From Zizania palustris (taxonomy: Eukaryota > Streptophyta > Magnoliopsida > Poales > Poaceae), in NCBI GenBank assembly GCA_019279435.1, contig JAAALK010000082.1, forward strand, positions 76,108,989-76,172,988: a stretch of DNA of 64,000 nt, written 5' to 3'. Position 1 is the stretch's first letter; each line of letters starts with the position of its first letter. The position numbers and the translations under genes were made by a program. The notes beneath the pieces are model-generated. The model did not search any database, had not been told where the DNA came from, and saw nothing but the letters and a program-made list of their open reading frames with translations. Positions 21,239-33,277 of the stretch are shown here, piece after piece.

Positions 21239-23203
21239 TGTAGGACCGAAAGTAGCGACCAGAGGGGGGGTGAATGGGCGCCTTAAAAATTCTTTCGAAT
21301 ATATGGCCTGTTCCCAACACCCAACTCACCTCAAGAGACTAAGCAACAGAAAATGAACAGATAGCCTAAGTCTAAAGGTTTCTAGCCTAGAATCAATTAA
21401 TGTTAAACATAGAGCTACCAAAGTAGTGCAACTAGGCAGATAAATAAAATATGATAGGTCTAAACTTCTCAACGAAATGATCTAAGTATATGTCCAGTGA
21501 GATGAGAAGTTACTGTTCAGATTTGTCTCCTGTTCGAAGCTTGTCGAAGCCTGCTTCGCTGGTCGAAGCCTGCTTCGGAGGTTGGTGACGAAGCCTGCTT
21601 CAGAGGTTAGTTGCGAAGCTTGTCGAAGATGACGAAGGTGTTTTGGTCTAGCCTAGTTCGAAGGTGCAGGAAGCGAAGTATGCTTCGAAGCGAAGTATGA
21701 TAACTCCGGAGCCTGCTTCGAAGTATGTACTTCGAAGGCAAGGCTTCGGACACAGCTTCGAACCGAGTGCTTCGAACCTAAACCTTCGAACAGAAAGCTT
21801 TGAATGCAACACACAGACGGACTACCTTCGAACAAAGAGGCGAAGCCTGTCACACGACAAAGGCACCAAATTCGAAGCCTACACTCTACCTTCGAAAAGA
21901 GCAAGCTTCGAAAAGAAAAGCGAAGACTGACACGCCACAAAGAAACCAGAGCGAAGCCTGGCAGAACGACAAGCTTCGGAGCCAACTTCGAAACCTATCG
22001 AAGTGGACTTCGAACAGCTAGGGCCGGAGTACCTTCGCACTGTCGTTCGAAGTATGCGATGCTGTCCGTACAGAAAAATACTTCGACGCTAGCAACACAG
22101 AACACAAAACGAAGTTCGAAGATAGAACGAAGCCTTCGTGTATGTCAGATCGAAGCCTGCCTCACGGAGCTGAGGGGCTTCGAACAGAGAGGATGGCTTT
22201 GCCAGAAAACAGCCAGAAAAGTTTCTAGAGCCTGTCAGCTTCGATCAAAAAGCTGCGCAGTAGAAGGTAAAAAGCTGGCAGTGAGTACTGTAGCAACAGT
22301 AGCAGTACTACTTGCAACAACAAGAACTAGTACTACTTCTCAAGAAGAACACACGCAACAGAGAGGCTTCCGAAGCCTCAAAAATCATGGGAAAACTTGC
22401 TGTGCAAATGTAATGAAGCCATTAAAACTCTGCACTTGCTGCATACGATTTGAAAATAGAACCTTCACTACAATAATAAATGCAAGGCAACAAAAAAAAC
22501 AGGAGCAAAAGTGCCTGGCGGCGCAAGCAAGAACATGAGAAGTGAGAGGCAAGGCAAGAGACAAAAAGTGACCCAATAGAGTGGAATTGATTTCAGACAA
22601 AAGGGTAGTCCAAACCCTAGGGATTGGGGTCCTATTTATAGGCTCCCAACACTAGGAATATTCTACCAGCCCCTTAGGGTTTTTACAGACTCAAGAATAA
22701 AGGAAAAGACTCTACTGCCCTTAGGTATTTTTACAGACACGACTGACTGACTGTAGGCCTAGAGTAACAGATGACTTATCCGGAAGCTCAGCTTTCGTAG
22801 CAACTACGGCTTCTCTTCTGGACAGTCGGATACAAGATCAACGGTTGTCAGTTTTGCGCCGAAACTGACAAAGCCTCCACCGGCTTTGCACCAGGTACCC
22901 GGATTGGGTTGGCCCGATTCCGCAGCTCTCTCAGCCCGGCAATCACTCACCGCCCGTGTACCTGAGTCAACCCTGGTCAACAGCCCAGTGGGTCTTCTAC
23001 TACTTCTGGCCCATGTACCCGGATTGGGCCAGCCCGACTTCGCAGCCTCCTCTGCCCGACAGTCGCTTGCTGCCCGTGTACCTGAGTCACACGCGGCCCA
23101 TGAAACAGCAGATCTCTTCTTCTTCTGTCCTCTTTGACTATCGTTGACAATGACTCATCACTTCTAGAGCCATGAGGCCCACGCTATTCAGCATGGCTCC
23201 TCA
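21239..23203 (-). repeat. Sire-3 3' LTR
   Basis: In plus-strand orientation it runs TGTAGGACCGAAAG to CATGGCTCCTCA, the inverse of the Sire-2 LTR ends. The minus-strand TATA box is at 22633-22640. The TTCG/CGAA array occupies about 21530-22220 and the duplicated U3 segment about 22880-23100. Confidence 0.95.
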
Positions 23204-23204
23204 A

Positions 23205-23214
23205 TCTCCCCCTT
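23205..23214 (-). promoter_or_regulatory. Sire-3 polypurine tract
   Basis: The plus strand reads TCTCCCCCTT, so the minus strand has AAGGGGGAGA one base before the LTR, as in Sire-1 and Sire-2. Confidence 0.88.
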
Positions 23215-24531
23215 GATGAGTGCATTGTCAACACTCCTCTTCTTCAGCTCTTCAGCACCTGCGAGCAGATGTGGAAACACGAAAACAAAACACAAGAAAA
23301 CAAAGAAGAAGAAAAATAAGGTAAAAAGTTTAACCCTAATGACCAAAAGCCGAACAAAAGCAAGAAGCGGTCATTATGGTTAACCAAAACATAAAAGCTC
23401 AAAATGAGTGCGATTTCAGAACAACAAGGATATCATCAGAGTCAGAACTCCCCCTTAAACTCTGATCCCAAATTTTCTCCCCCTTGTTGACAAGTGAACT
23501 CATCAAGCACTCAATAGAGACATAGACTCCCCCTGAAATGCAACTCCCCCTCAAAATATGCAGTGAATTCAACTGGAGTGCATAAGGAGTGTAGAAAGCA
23601 TGCTTCTCAAATATGATTGACTGCAATTACAGCATCTAACAAGTATAGCAAAAGAGATACTGTCTAAGACACATGGCATGATCAGTGCAACAGATGATAT
23701 CTAAAGAAAGTCATTAGCACGCCTTTTTCAGTTTTTGCAAACAAAAAGCATCACCACATTTTCCAGTAAAACAAGCAAGGTAAAACATGAGATGCAAAAG
23801 CTAACTGATATCTACCAAGATAAGCTTTGTTCAGAAACAAAGTGCTTCAGCAAACTTGTTATCATTTCAATTTTCAAGCATTTTCTTTTTCCTTTTTCAT
23901 TTTTGCCAGGGGTTATTTGCATGTCAAACCTTATGCTGACCGACCAAGTCAAGCCTAGGCCAGATCTGGACCATCAGAAGCTTAAGACATTGGTCTTGGC
24001 ATACACTACACTGTCCTAGTTCATACCAAAGTGCTATGGTATGCAGTCCAGAACAAATGTAATGCGACAAAACAAACCCACCTGGATCTTTTCAAGTTAT
24101 GCACAAAAAGGCATGGAATTTTCATTGTTCTCGAATTTTCATCATTTTTATAGCACATTTCCATGTTTAAAGCATACAGATGTCCAAGTTGCATATTTGC
24201 ATCTAAGTCAGAAACTAGCTACAAGGCATGTAACAGATAGCAAGAACATTCAGCCTACGCATGCTAGTTACCAGAAGCAATGGTGATCATTTTTCAATTT
24301 TAAAGCATAAAAGCCATGCATATGACAGATATCAGACATATCATTTGAACTGAAGCAAAGCATGATCATCGACAAGTAATCAAAAGCATGGACCAGCTAG
24401 AATAAGTAAAGCAGTTCAATCATATAACAGAAGCAAGCTCAAAAGTGTGATATGTGAATATGCAAGATATGAACACACACAAAAAGACTCAAGAAAAGAG
24501 TAAAGAAGAAAGAAAACTGACGCAAAATATC
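23215..24531 (-). other. Sire-3 post-pol non-coding region
   Basis: No gene is supported. There are four further CTCCCCC tracts (near 23451, 23476, 23527 and 23543), meaning repeated purine tracts on the element strand. The block at 23904-24095 is shared with Sire-1 and Sire-2. Short ORFs here are not shared between elements. Confidence 0.7.
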
Positions 24532-26136
24532 CTAAAAAGGATACACAACACCCAAATCCCCTCGTAAACGCTCGAATGAAGACTGATCTAGGGGTTTGGT
24601 GAAAATATCAGCCAACTGATGATGGGTATCAACATGAACAAGGTCAATGACACCCTTCTCATATTGATCCCGCAAGAAGTGAAAGCGCACATCAATATGT
24701 TTGGTTTTTGAATGGAGACACGGGTTTTTCCCTACACTAATAGCACTGGTGCTGTCGCAAAACAATGGAACCCTGGTAGGAAAGAATAACCCAAAATCTC
24801 GTAGAGTGGAAATCATCCAAACCAACTGTGAGCAGCAGCTAGCAGCAGCTACGTACTCAGCCTCTGTGGTCGAAAGAGCAACTCCAGATTGCTTTCGAGA
24901 AGACCAAGAGACAAGAGAAGAACCAAGAAACTGGCAAGTACCGGAAGTCGACTTGCGATCCAACTGGCACCCACCAAAGTCGGCATCCGAAAAGCCAGAT
25001 AAATCAAGAGATGATGATGCTGAATAGTAAAGACCGAGATCGGGCGCATAAGTAAGATACCTGAAGATATGCTTGACAGCTTGCCGATGAGACGCACGTG
25101 GTGAAGACTGGAAGCGCGCGCACAGTCCTACGGCGAACTGTATATCTGGCCTCGTCGCCGTCAAGTACAGCAGTGAACCGATCATCCCTCGAAACTCTCT
25201 CTCATTGACCTTGACGCCGCTCTCGTCCTTGTCCAGACCCCCAGAAGTGCCCATCGGGGTCATCTGCGGCTTCAATTCACCACCAAAGTCAAATTTCTTT
25301 AACATATCACGAGTGTACTTACCTTGGTGGATGAAGGTGCCGTCCTTGGTCTGCTTGATCTGGAGCCCTAAGAAGTACTTGAGCTCACCCATGAGGCTCA
25401 TCTCAAACTCACTGTGCATCTGCTCAGAGAACTTGGACACAAGAGAATCAGTAGTACCGCCAAAAATAATATCGTCCACGTAAATCTGAGCAACTAAGAA
25501 ATCTGAAGCAACTCTGAGCAAAAAGAGAGTTTTGTCCACAGAACCCATCACAAAGCCCTTCCCCAACAAAAATTGCTTTAACCGGTCATACCAAGCCCTG
25601 GGGGCTTGCTTCAACCCGTATAAAGCTTTGTGCAACTTAAAAACATGTCGAGGAAACTTAGGGTTCTCAAAACCGGGGGGTTGCCTAACATAAACCTCCT
25701 CTTCTATGTACCCATTCAGAAAAGCACTCTTAACATCCATTTGAAAAAGCTTAAAACCCTTCAAAACGGCAAAAGCTAGAAGAATACGAATGGACTCAAG
25801 ACGGGCAACAGGAGCGAAGGTTTCTTCAAAGTCAATACCTTCCTTCTGGCAATAACCCTGGGCAACTAGTCGAGCCTTGTTGCGCACCACAATCCCATCT
25901 TCACCTTGTTTGTTCTTGAACACCCACTTGGTGCCTATGGGGTTGCATCCTGGTGGCGGCTCAACTAGTGTCCAAACCCGATTACGGACAAAATTCTCAA
26001 GCTCTTCTTGCATAGCATTAATCCAATTAGAATCAGAAAGAGCATGAGAAACGCCTCTGGGCTCAAAAGATGCAACAAACGCAGATTCAGCAAACACAGC
26101 AAGAGAGGCAGAAGAACGCAAAGTTCTCTCAGTCAA
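24532..26136 (-). pseudogene. Sire-3 reverse transcriptase and RNase H (module intact)
   Basis: This 534-residue open segment encodes the whole copia RT/RNase H. It includes NWINAMQEELENF, GTKWVFKNKQGEDG, FEETFAPVARLES, DVKSAFLNGYIEEEVY, KALYGLKQAPRAWYD, catalytic YVDDIIFGG, ELKYFLGLQIKQT, YLTATRPDI, RNase H STTEAEYVAAAS, FCDSTSAI and the final ADIFTKPLDQ. All active-site residues I recognise are present. It is in the same frame as gag but cut off from upstream pol by TGA at 26157-26155 and TAG at 26190-26188. It is a fragment of a polyprotein, not an independent gene. Confidence 0.95.
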
Positions 26137-27720
26137 ATCACCAATGATGAGCTCTCAGGGGTGATCACGCTGAACTGCTCGGGTTCCCTACTGATCTGAA
26201 GTCACCTCACCAGAGTCAGCAGCTGGCACCTCTGGACTCGACTGAGGGGGCTCGATCGTAGTGGAAGAAGTGATCAGAGGTCCGCCCTCATCCTCAGTCG
26301 AAGTCTCAGAAGGTGTGGGCTCTGCGGGGGGTGCAGAAGGCCCACCCTCATTAGTGGTTGGAGTGTCATCATCTTCCTCGAAGATGGACTCTCCGAGCTC
26401 ACCATCAGAAGGCTCAAAAGAAGGAGTCAAAGAAGGCAAGGACTCATCAAAAGAAACTTCACAGGTCTCGACAAGCAGCTGGGATTCGAGGTTCCAAACC
26501 CGGAAGCCTCGAGAATGCAATGCATAACCAAGAAAAACACCATCCCAGCAACGAGACTCAAACTTGTCCAAATGCCCTCCCTTCTTGAGCACAAAGCACT
26601 TGCAGCCAAACGCTCGCAAGTGGCTCACCTTGGGCTGTCTGCCAAACCGCAGTTCATATGATGTCTTACCAAGGTAAGCTCTAAGAAAGATGCGGTTGGC
26701 CAGATAGCAAGCCGTGTTCATGGCTTCAGCCCAAAAACGTCTAGGAGTCCTGTGCTCATCGAGCATCGTCCTGGCCATCTCGACTAGCGTGCGGTTTTTT
26801 TCGTTCCACAACGCCATTCTGTGGGGGAGTATAAGGAGAAGAAAACTGATGGTCCAGACCCTGATCACTACAAAAGCTGACGAACTGAGAGTTCTTGAAC
26901 TCAGAGCCGTTGTCGGAGCGAATTGCTCGCATCCGACCATTGTTCTCATTCTTCAGCTTCAAAATCAGGTCATGAAAAAATTGAAAAGTTTCATCCTTAG
27001 ACTCCAAAAAGAAAACCCACGAGAATCGAGAAAAGTCGTCAAGAATGACAAGTGCGTACCACTTCCCACCGACTGAACGTACCCGAGCTGGACCAACAGT
27101 GTCCAAGTGTAAAAGCTCGCCTGGATACGAAGTCATCACCTGAGTCACAGGTGAGTGAGAAGCGGCAACCATTTTCCCATGACGACAGGGATGACAAACT
27201 AGATCCTTCTCCATCTTAAGCTTGGGCAATCCTCGGATGAGGTCCATAGAGCTTAACCTGACTAGCAGATCAAAACTCAAATGCCCTAACCTCCTATGCC
27301 ACTTCCAGAGCTCAGAAGAAGATCCAGCCATCAAACAGCGAGAAGGGCCAAAAGAACTAGAGAAGTCAATTCGAAAAACTTTACCGAATGGTAAAATCTG
27401 GCAAATCAAAGACCCTCTAGAATCAACCACAGAAGAATTTCCCTTCTTAAAACGCACTTCCAAACCATCCTCAAGAATTTGCGAAAAAGAAATCAAGTTG
27501 AAGTTCAAATTCTTAACCAAAGCAACATTCTTCAAAGAGAAATGATCTGAAATACGAATTGAGCCTATGCCACTTACTTTCCCTTGACCGCTGTTCCCGA
27601 ACGTGATGTATTCTTTGGAGCTCGGGGGAGTGAGACTGGAGAACCATCTGCGATGTCCTGTCATGTGGCGAGAGCATCCTGAGTCCATGATCCAAACATC
27701 CTCCAGTCCCCGGTCCTACA
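26137..27720 (-). pseudogene. Sire-3 protease and integrase, with one frameshift
   Basis: The retropepsin site DSGCSRHMTG is at about 27690, followed by the gag-pre-integrase zinc region (WHRRLGHLSFD, CHPCRHGKM). The integrase core has LDTVGPARVRSV, SDNGSEF and NGVVERK, so the DDE residues are present. A frameshift at about 26810 separates the core from its continuation (RTLVEMARTMLDEHRTPRRF, GRQPKVSHLRAFGCKC) at 26949-26188. The C-terminal linker is acidic and Ser/Thr/Pro-rich. TAG at 26190-26188 stands where Sire-2 has CAG. Confidence 0.92.
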
Positions 27721-30471
27721 CAATCAGTGGCTGTAAGTGGGAGCAAATGGTCCGGCACCAGGTTTAGCAAAAGAGCTAAACCAGTGTCGAGCCATCTGGT
27801 CAAAAGATGGAAAGCGAAAACCATCGAAAGAGTTTGGACCAAAACGCGGCTCAAAGCGCGGTCCTCGGTTCTGCCTAACCCTGCGGCCACGAAGTCCAGA
27901 ACCGTAGCCAACACGGTCTGGAACTCTGCCGGAACGGACACCACCAACTGGAGCACGGGCAAGAAAGCCGTCTCCTCTACCACCAACTACACGATGCGGC
28001 CTGGCCTCCAGCCTCTCCCCGCGCCGAGGAACACGCAGTCTACCACCCTGCTGGTAGAACTGCTCCTGATCACTACGAGCCCTCTCTGCTCTCTCAACCC
28101 GCTTCCTCCTGAAGCAGAACTACGCAAGATGCCCGTCTCTCTGACAGTACTCACACTGATAGGTGGGCTTCTTGGGATGTGGTTGAGGCTTGGGATGTTT
28201 GGGCTTGGTAGTGTTTGGTGTGGTCTTCTTGGGTTGAGAGGGTCCAGGAAGAGAGTCTAGAGAAGAGTGGAGGTGTTTGGGCTTAGGAACCCAGATAGGC
28301 TTCTTGGGTGGAGCTTTGGGTGGTTCATGAATCACCCCATCCTTGGGCTGACAAGCCTGGGAGGACTCAGTGAAGTGAGTCTTGGGGTATCTCTGCTCAG
28401 GGGTCATTTTACTCCACTCCACTGCCCGGCTAATGGCACTCTCAAAGTCAGCCTTGGTGTAGGTGTAACCTACCCCAAACCCATCCTGCCTCTTGAACTG
28501 CTGGATCATCATGCCAAGCTGTGGCTCTCTGGCACTGATCCAACTCAGGATAGAATGGAGGTAAAAGTTCTCATTCTGAGAATCTGCTAGCTCCTCTCTC
28601 AAGGAAGCTAGAACCTCCACCTGAGACAAGCAAGTCTCACACTCACTCTCTACTTGGACAGACTTTTCGGCTTTCAGTTTAATCAATTCCATTCTAAGAG
28701 ACAGACAGTTCTCACAGACAGTGGGTGGAACTGACAGTGTATCAAGCTCTAGCCTAGTCTGGGCAAGCTCAGCTTTCAACCTCTCCAAATCACTCAACTG
28801 TTCATCGCCCTTGGATTTCAGCTCAGCTAAGACAGGTAGATGAGATGGGCAATCAACACAGGGTGCGACGACAGTGGCTTGAGCATCTTTCAGCTCCAGC
28901 TAAGCGCTTTCAAGCTCAGTGGCCAAAGCATCCCTCTCATCAACCCTTTCTGTATACCTGGACTTCAGAGTCGACAGGTCACACAGAAGCACCTCACACT
29001 TCGGGCACTCACTGCTATCACCCAAGCAAGGAGAAGAAGATAGACTCTCGATTCTGCCATTGGCCACGGCAAGCTCACTCTCTAACTCATCTATCCTCTT
29101 CTTAGCCCCCCTAAGCAGTTTTTCCCGATATCTCAACTCCTGATGATTGCTCTCAAGTAAATCAATTATTTCGCGCTCGTAGGATGATACGTTGTTGTCG
29201 TCGTCGGAGTCGTCGGAGGAGCTCTTTTCTTCCTTATCCCCAAGAGCCATTGAGCAGAAGCTCTTGTGGGATCTTCGGCGCTGGTGTGAGCGGCTCTTCG
29301 GCTTGTCTCTGAAGGCCATGAAGCAAAGGCCCGCTGGATCGTCCTTGTCCTTCCCCTTCTTGATGGCGATCTCCTCATCGCTTGAGCTCGATGAAGAGGA
29401 AGAAGACATGGACCGCTTGGAGTAGCTCTTCTCCATCTCGGCGAAGAAGGCCTTGTCGCGCTTCTTGTTCTCTCGCAGGTAGTCCTTCAGGGCCTTCTTG
29501 AAGAAACGAGTCTTCGGCTTGCCCTTGTTGAAGAATGGGCTCCCGTGCTTGCCGGAGTCATGGAAGCTGCCACCGGTGCCCTTCTTGTATCCATTGCGCT
29601 TGGGGCAATCGGCGATGAAGTGTCCTGGATCACCACATTCAAAGCATCCGGATTTTGTGCCGTGTCTTTTGAACATTCTCTTGTCATAGACACGACGCAC
29701 CCGGTTGTTAAACAGACACAAATCATCATCTCCCAAAGACTCAAGCTGGTCCTCAGTGATAGACATCAAAGAGAACCCAGCACAACTCACAGCAGAGGGA
29801 TCAACAGAAGGTGTATCAAGGGCCAGGAATTTTGATCCAGAACCAGTGAGATTTGATCTCAACTGGATATCTACCTCAGTGGCCTTCAGCTTGCTAAATA
29901 ACTCAGAAATGGTCAAGGTATCATAAGAAGTGCTCTCAACGATAGAGGATACCTTGATCTCCCAGATCTTTGGGTCCAAGGTATGGAGAACCTTGAGCGC
30001 CTGCTCGTGATCTGAGATTAACTGAGCACCCTCAGCCTTGTTGTCCCAAAGCTTGTTTATGATCGACTGAAAGCGACCAAACAAAGCCTCAACAGATTCA
30101 CTCGGCTTCTGTGTGAAATTCTCATATTCACGCCGATAGGTCTGATAGAGCCGAGCCTTGACCTGTGTTGTCCCCTCATGGTGTGCCTTGAGGGTAGCCC
30201 AGATCTCTCTCGCAGTGGAGAGATGACTCACACGCTCAAACTCAGTGGGACCTAAACCAGAAAACAGAATGTTCACAGCCTTACTGTTGCTCAGATGCTG
30301 AGCAATGATACCAGCAGTACCATGCTCAGCGACTGGCAAAATGACGAATGTGGTGTGAACGCAAATGTCCCAAATGTCCGAACCCTGGCTCATAAGATAG
30401 GCTCGCATGCGAGTCTTCCAATAGTTATAGCCATAGGCTTCCAAGGACGGGACCTTGCCAGGAGACGTCAT
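27721..30471 (-). pseudogene. Sire-3 gag, nearly intact
   Basis: The ATG at 30471 starts MTSPGKVPSLEAYGYNYW; an in-frame GTG just upstream is ignored. The gag core (to about 29800) contains STAREIWATLKAHHEG. The first zinc knuckle CFECGDPGHFIADC is at about 29640. A Lys-rich stretch, a run of Ser followed by DEE, and a long heptad-rich coiled coil (about 29180-28560) come next. The second knuckle CEYCQRDGHLA begins at about 28155, then an Arg/Gly-rich tail. TAG at 28902-28900 replaces the Gln of Sire-2, and TAG at 28122-28120 replaces a Glu. A frameshift at about 27720 precedes protease. Confidence 0.93.
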
Positions 30472-30522
30472 GGTCACTACCAGGGTTTAGAACCGGTTAA
30501 GGTATGGAAAAACCCTAACCAA

Positions 30523-30534
30523 GCTCTGATACCA
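30523..30534 (-). promoter_or_regulatory. Sire-3 primer-binding site
   Basis: The minus strand reads TGGTATCAGAGC two bases inside the 5' LTR, complementary to initiator tRNA-Met. Confidence 0.93.
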
Positions 30535-30536
30535 CT

Positions 30537-32502
30537 TGTAGGACCGAAAGTAGCGACCAGAGGGGGGGGTGAATGGGCGCCTTAAAAATTCTTTCGAATA
30601 TATGGCCTGTTCCCAACACCCAACTCACCTCAAGAGACTAAGCAAGAGAAAATGAACAGATAGCCTAAGTCTAAAGGTTTCTAGCCTAGAATCAATTAAT
30701 GTTAAACAGAGAGCTACCAAAGTAGTGCAACTAGGCAGATAAATAAAATATGACATGTCTAAACTTCTCAACGAAATGATCTAAGTATATGTCCAGTGAG
30801 ATGAGAAGTTACTGTTCAGATTTGTCTCCTGTTCGAAGCTTGTCGAAGCCTGCTTCGCTGGTCGAAGCCTGCTTCGGAGGTTGGTGACGAAGCCTGCTTC
30901 GGAGGTTAGTTGCGAAGCTTGTCGAAGATGACGAAGGTGTTTTGGTCTAGCCTAGTTCGAAGGTGCAGGAAGCGAAGTATGCTTCGAAGCGAAGTATGAT
31001 AACTCCGGAGCCTACTTCGAAGTATGTACTTCGAAGGCAAGGCTTCGGACACAGCTTCGAACTGAGTGCTTCGAACCTAAACCTTCGAACAGAAAGCTTC
31101 GAATGCAACACACAGACGGACTACCTTCGAACAAAGAGGCGAAGCCTGTCACACGACAAAGGCACCAAATTCGAAGCCTACACTCTACCTTCGAAAAGAG
31201 CAAGCTTCGAAAAGAAAAGCGAAGACTGACACGCCACAAAGAAACCAGAGCGAAGCCTGGCAGAACGACAAGCTTCGGAGCCAACTTCGAAACCTATCGA
31301 AGTGGACTTCGAACAGCTAGGGCCGGAGTACCTTCGCACTGTCGTTCGAAGTATGCGATGCTGTCCGTACAGAAAAATACTTCGACGCTAGCAACACAGA
31401 ACACAAAACGAAGTTCGAAGATAGAACGAAGCCTTCGTGTATGTCAGATCGAAGCCTGCCTCACGGAGCTGAGGGGCTTCGAACAGAGAGGATGGCTTTG
31501 CCAGAAAACAGCCAGAAAAGTTTCTAGAGCCTGTCAGCTTCGATCAAAAAGCTGCGCAGTAGAAGGTAAAAAGCTGGCAGTGAGTACTGTAGCAACAGTG
31601 GCAGTACTACTTGCAACAACAAGAACTAGTACTACTTCTCAAGAAGAACACACACAACAGAGAGGCTTCCGAAGCCTCAAAAATCATGGGAAAACTTGCT
31701 GTGCAAATGTAATGAAGCCATTAAAACTCTGCACTTGCTGCATACGATTTGAAAATAGAACCTTCACTACAATAATAAATGCAAGGCAACAAAAAAAACA
31801 GGAGCAAAAGTGCCTGGCGGCGCAAGCAAGAACAGGAGAAGTGAGAGGCAAGGCAAGAGACAAAAAGTGACCCAATAGAGTGGAATTGATTTCAGACAAA
31901 AGGGTAGTCCAAACCCTAGGGATTGGGGTCATATTTATAGGCTCCCAATACTAGGAATATTCTACCAGCCCCTTAGGGTTTTTACAGACTCAAGAATAAA
32001 GGAAAAGACTCTACTGCCCTTAGGTATTTTTACAGACACGACTGACTGACTGTGGGCCTAGAGTAACAGATGACTTATCCGGAAGCTCAGCTTTCGTAGC
32101 GACTACGGCTTCTCTTCTGGACAGTCGGATACAAGATCAACGGTTGTCAGTTTTGCGCCGAAACTGACAAAGCCTCCACCGGCTTTGCACCAGGTACCCG
32201 GATTAGGTCGGCCCAATTCCGCAGCTCTCTCAGCCCGGCAATCACTCACCGCCCGTGTACCTGAGTCAACCCTGGTCAACAGCCCAGTGGGTCTTCTTCT
32301 GCTTCCGGCCCATGTACCCGGATTGGGCCAGCCTGACTTCGCAGCCTCCTCTGCCCGACAGTCGCTTGCTGCCCGTGTACCTGAGTCACACGCGGCCCAT
32401 GAAACAGCAGATCTCTTCTTCTTCTGTCCTCTTTGACTATCATTGACAATGACTCATCACTTCTAGAGCCATGAGGCCCACGCTATTCAGCATGGCTCCT
32501 CA
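30537..32502 (-). repeat. Sire-3 5' LTR
   Basis: It matches 21239-23203 base for base apart from about two dozen substitutions and a one-base change in a G run. It has intact TG/CA ends. The array of TTCG/CGAA words is at about 30830-31520 and the duplicated U3 segment at about 32180-32400. Confidence 0.95.
31932..31939 (-). promoter_or_regulatory. Sire-3 5' LTR TATA box
   Basis: The minus strand reads TATAAATA, at the position corresponding to the Sire-2 box. The flanks have drifted slightly (GGTCATATTTATAGG on the plus strand). Confidence 0.65.
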
Positions 32503-32507
32503 CCATC
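32503..32507. repeat. Sire-3 target-site duplication, right copy
   Basis: CCATC is the mate of 21234-21238. Removing Sire-3 and one copy restores a continuous Tat-2 pol frame across the junction. Confidence 0.92.
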
Positions 32508-33277
32508 ACCTATGTCAATTTCTTCTAAAGGATCGGCAGACGCAAAACCTTGTCGTAATTTTTCTACTTTGCTAAAGTCTTCGATGGCTTCGCCAATACT
32601 ATGTTTAGCAGGCCGATATTGCTCTACGCGAGACTTTAGCCAATCTAGATTACTTTTGCTAAACATGACTACTAATTTATAAATAGCCGTGCTACACCAG
32701 CCGGCTTTACAGACACTGGTACGAAATGTCCTCCGGACATGCTAACGAAGTCATAATCCGAAGGATCACTACCTGATAGACATTCTACTTTGTTGTGGAT
32801 TGCATCAATGGAAACATCGGCCAATGCTACCTGGGCTGAAGTGTCTACTGGTATGACCTCTACCTCATCGCCATCCCACTGAATCAGGCATTGGTGCAAA
32901 GTAGAAGGGATACAACAATTTATGTGAATCCAGTCACGCCCGAGCAGCACACTATAGTTACCTTGCACGTCAACGACGAATAATGCTATCGGCAATGTCT
33001 TGTTACCTACTGTTAGCTCCATGGAGAGTACGCCTTTGGCCTCGGAATTCTCACCGTTGAAGCCGTTGAGCAATAGGTGAGTTTTCTTCAAGTCTTCCTT
33101 GTCCCTTCCAAGTTTCTTCAACAGCGAGTAAGGCATTAGGTTAACAGTGGCACCACCGTCAACAAGCATCCTGGAGATCGGCTTCCCGTCAATGTGACCA
33201 CTGACGTAGAGAGGATTCATATGGCAAGTCGTATCCTCGGGTTTCTCAAAAATAGCATTGCGTGGGCTGAGGTTCAA
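32508..33277 (-). pseudogene. Tat-2 aspartic protease and linker to RT
   Basis: Retropepsin cleaves the gag-pol polyprotein. The ORF 33277-32672 has the active site LVDGGATVNLMPYS. This is the DGG variant common in Tat elements rather than DTG or DSG. VGNKTLPIALFVVDV and YSVLLGRDWIH, the second conserved part of the fold, follow. After the stop at 32674-32672 the same frame runs on as a linker up to the Sire-3 insertion. Confidence 0.9.

Larger units (their letters stand above)
21239..32502 (-). mobile_element. Sire-3: full-length Sirevirus-type Ty1/copia retrotransposon
   Basis: This is a complete 11.26-kb minus-strand copia element with TSD CCATC, inserted in Tat-2 between protease and RT. 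The 5' LTR is 30537-32502 and the 3' LTR 21239-23203. They are 1,966 and 1,965 bp and differ at roughly 1 percent of positions by eye. Gag and pol are mostly open, with five visible nonsense codons and two frameshifts. It is the same family as Sire-2 and the best available reference for it. Confidence 0.96.

Noticed and set aside
21804..22538. Long ORF (244 codons; 255 in the other copy at 31103-31870) in the Sire-3 LTR
   Set aside because: It runs through the TTCG/CGAA array on the strand opposite to transcription, has no known motif, and is kept only because the LTRs are nearly identical. Composition explains it.
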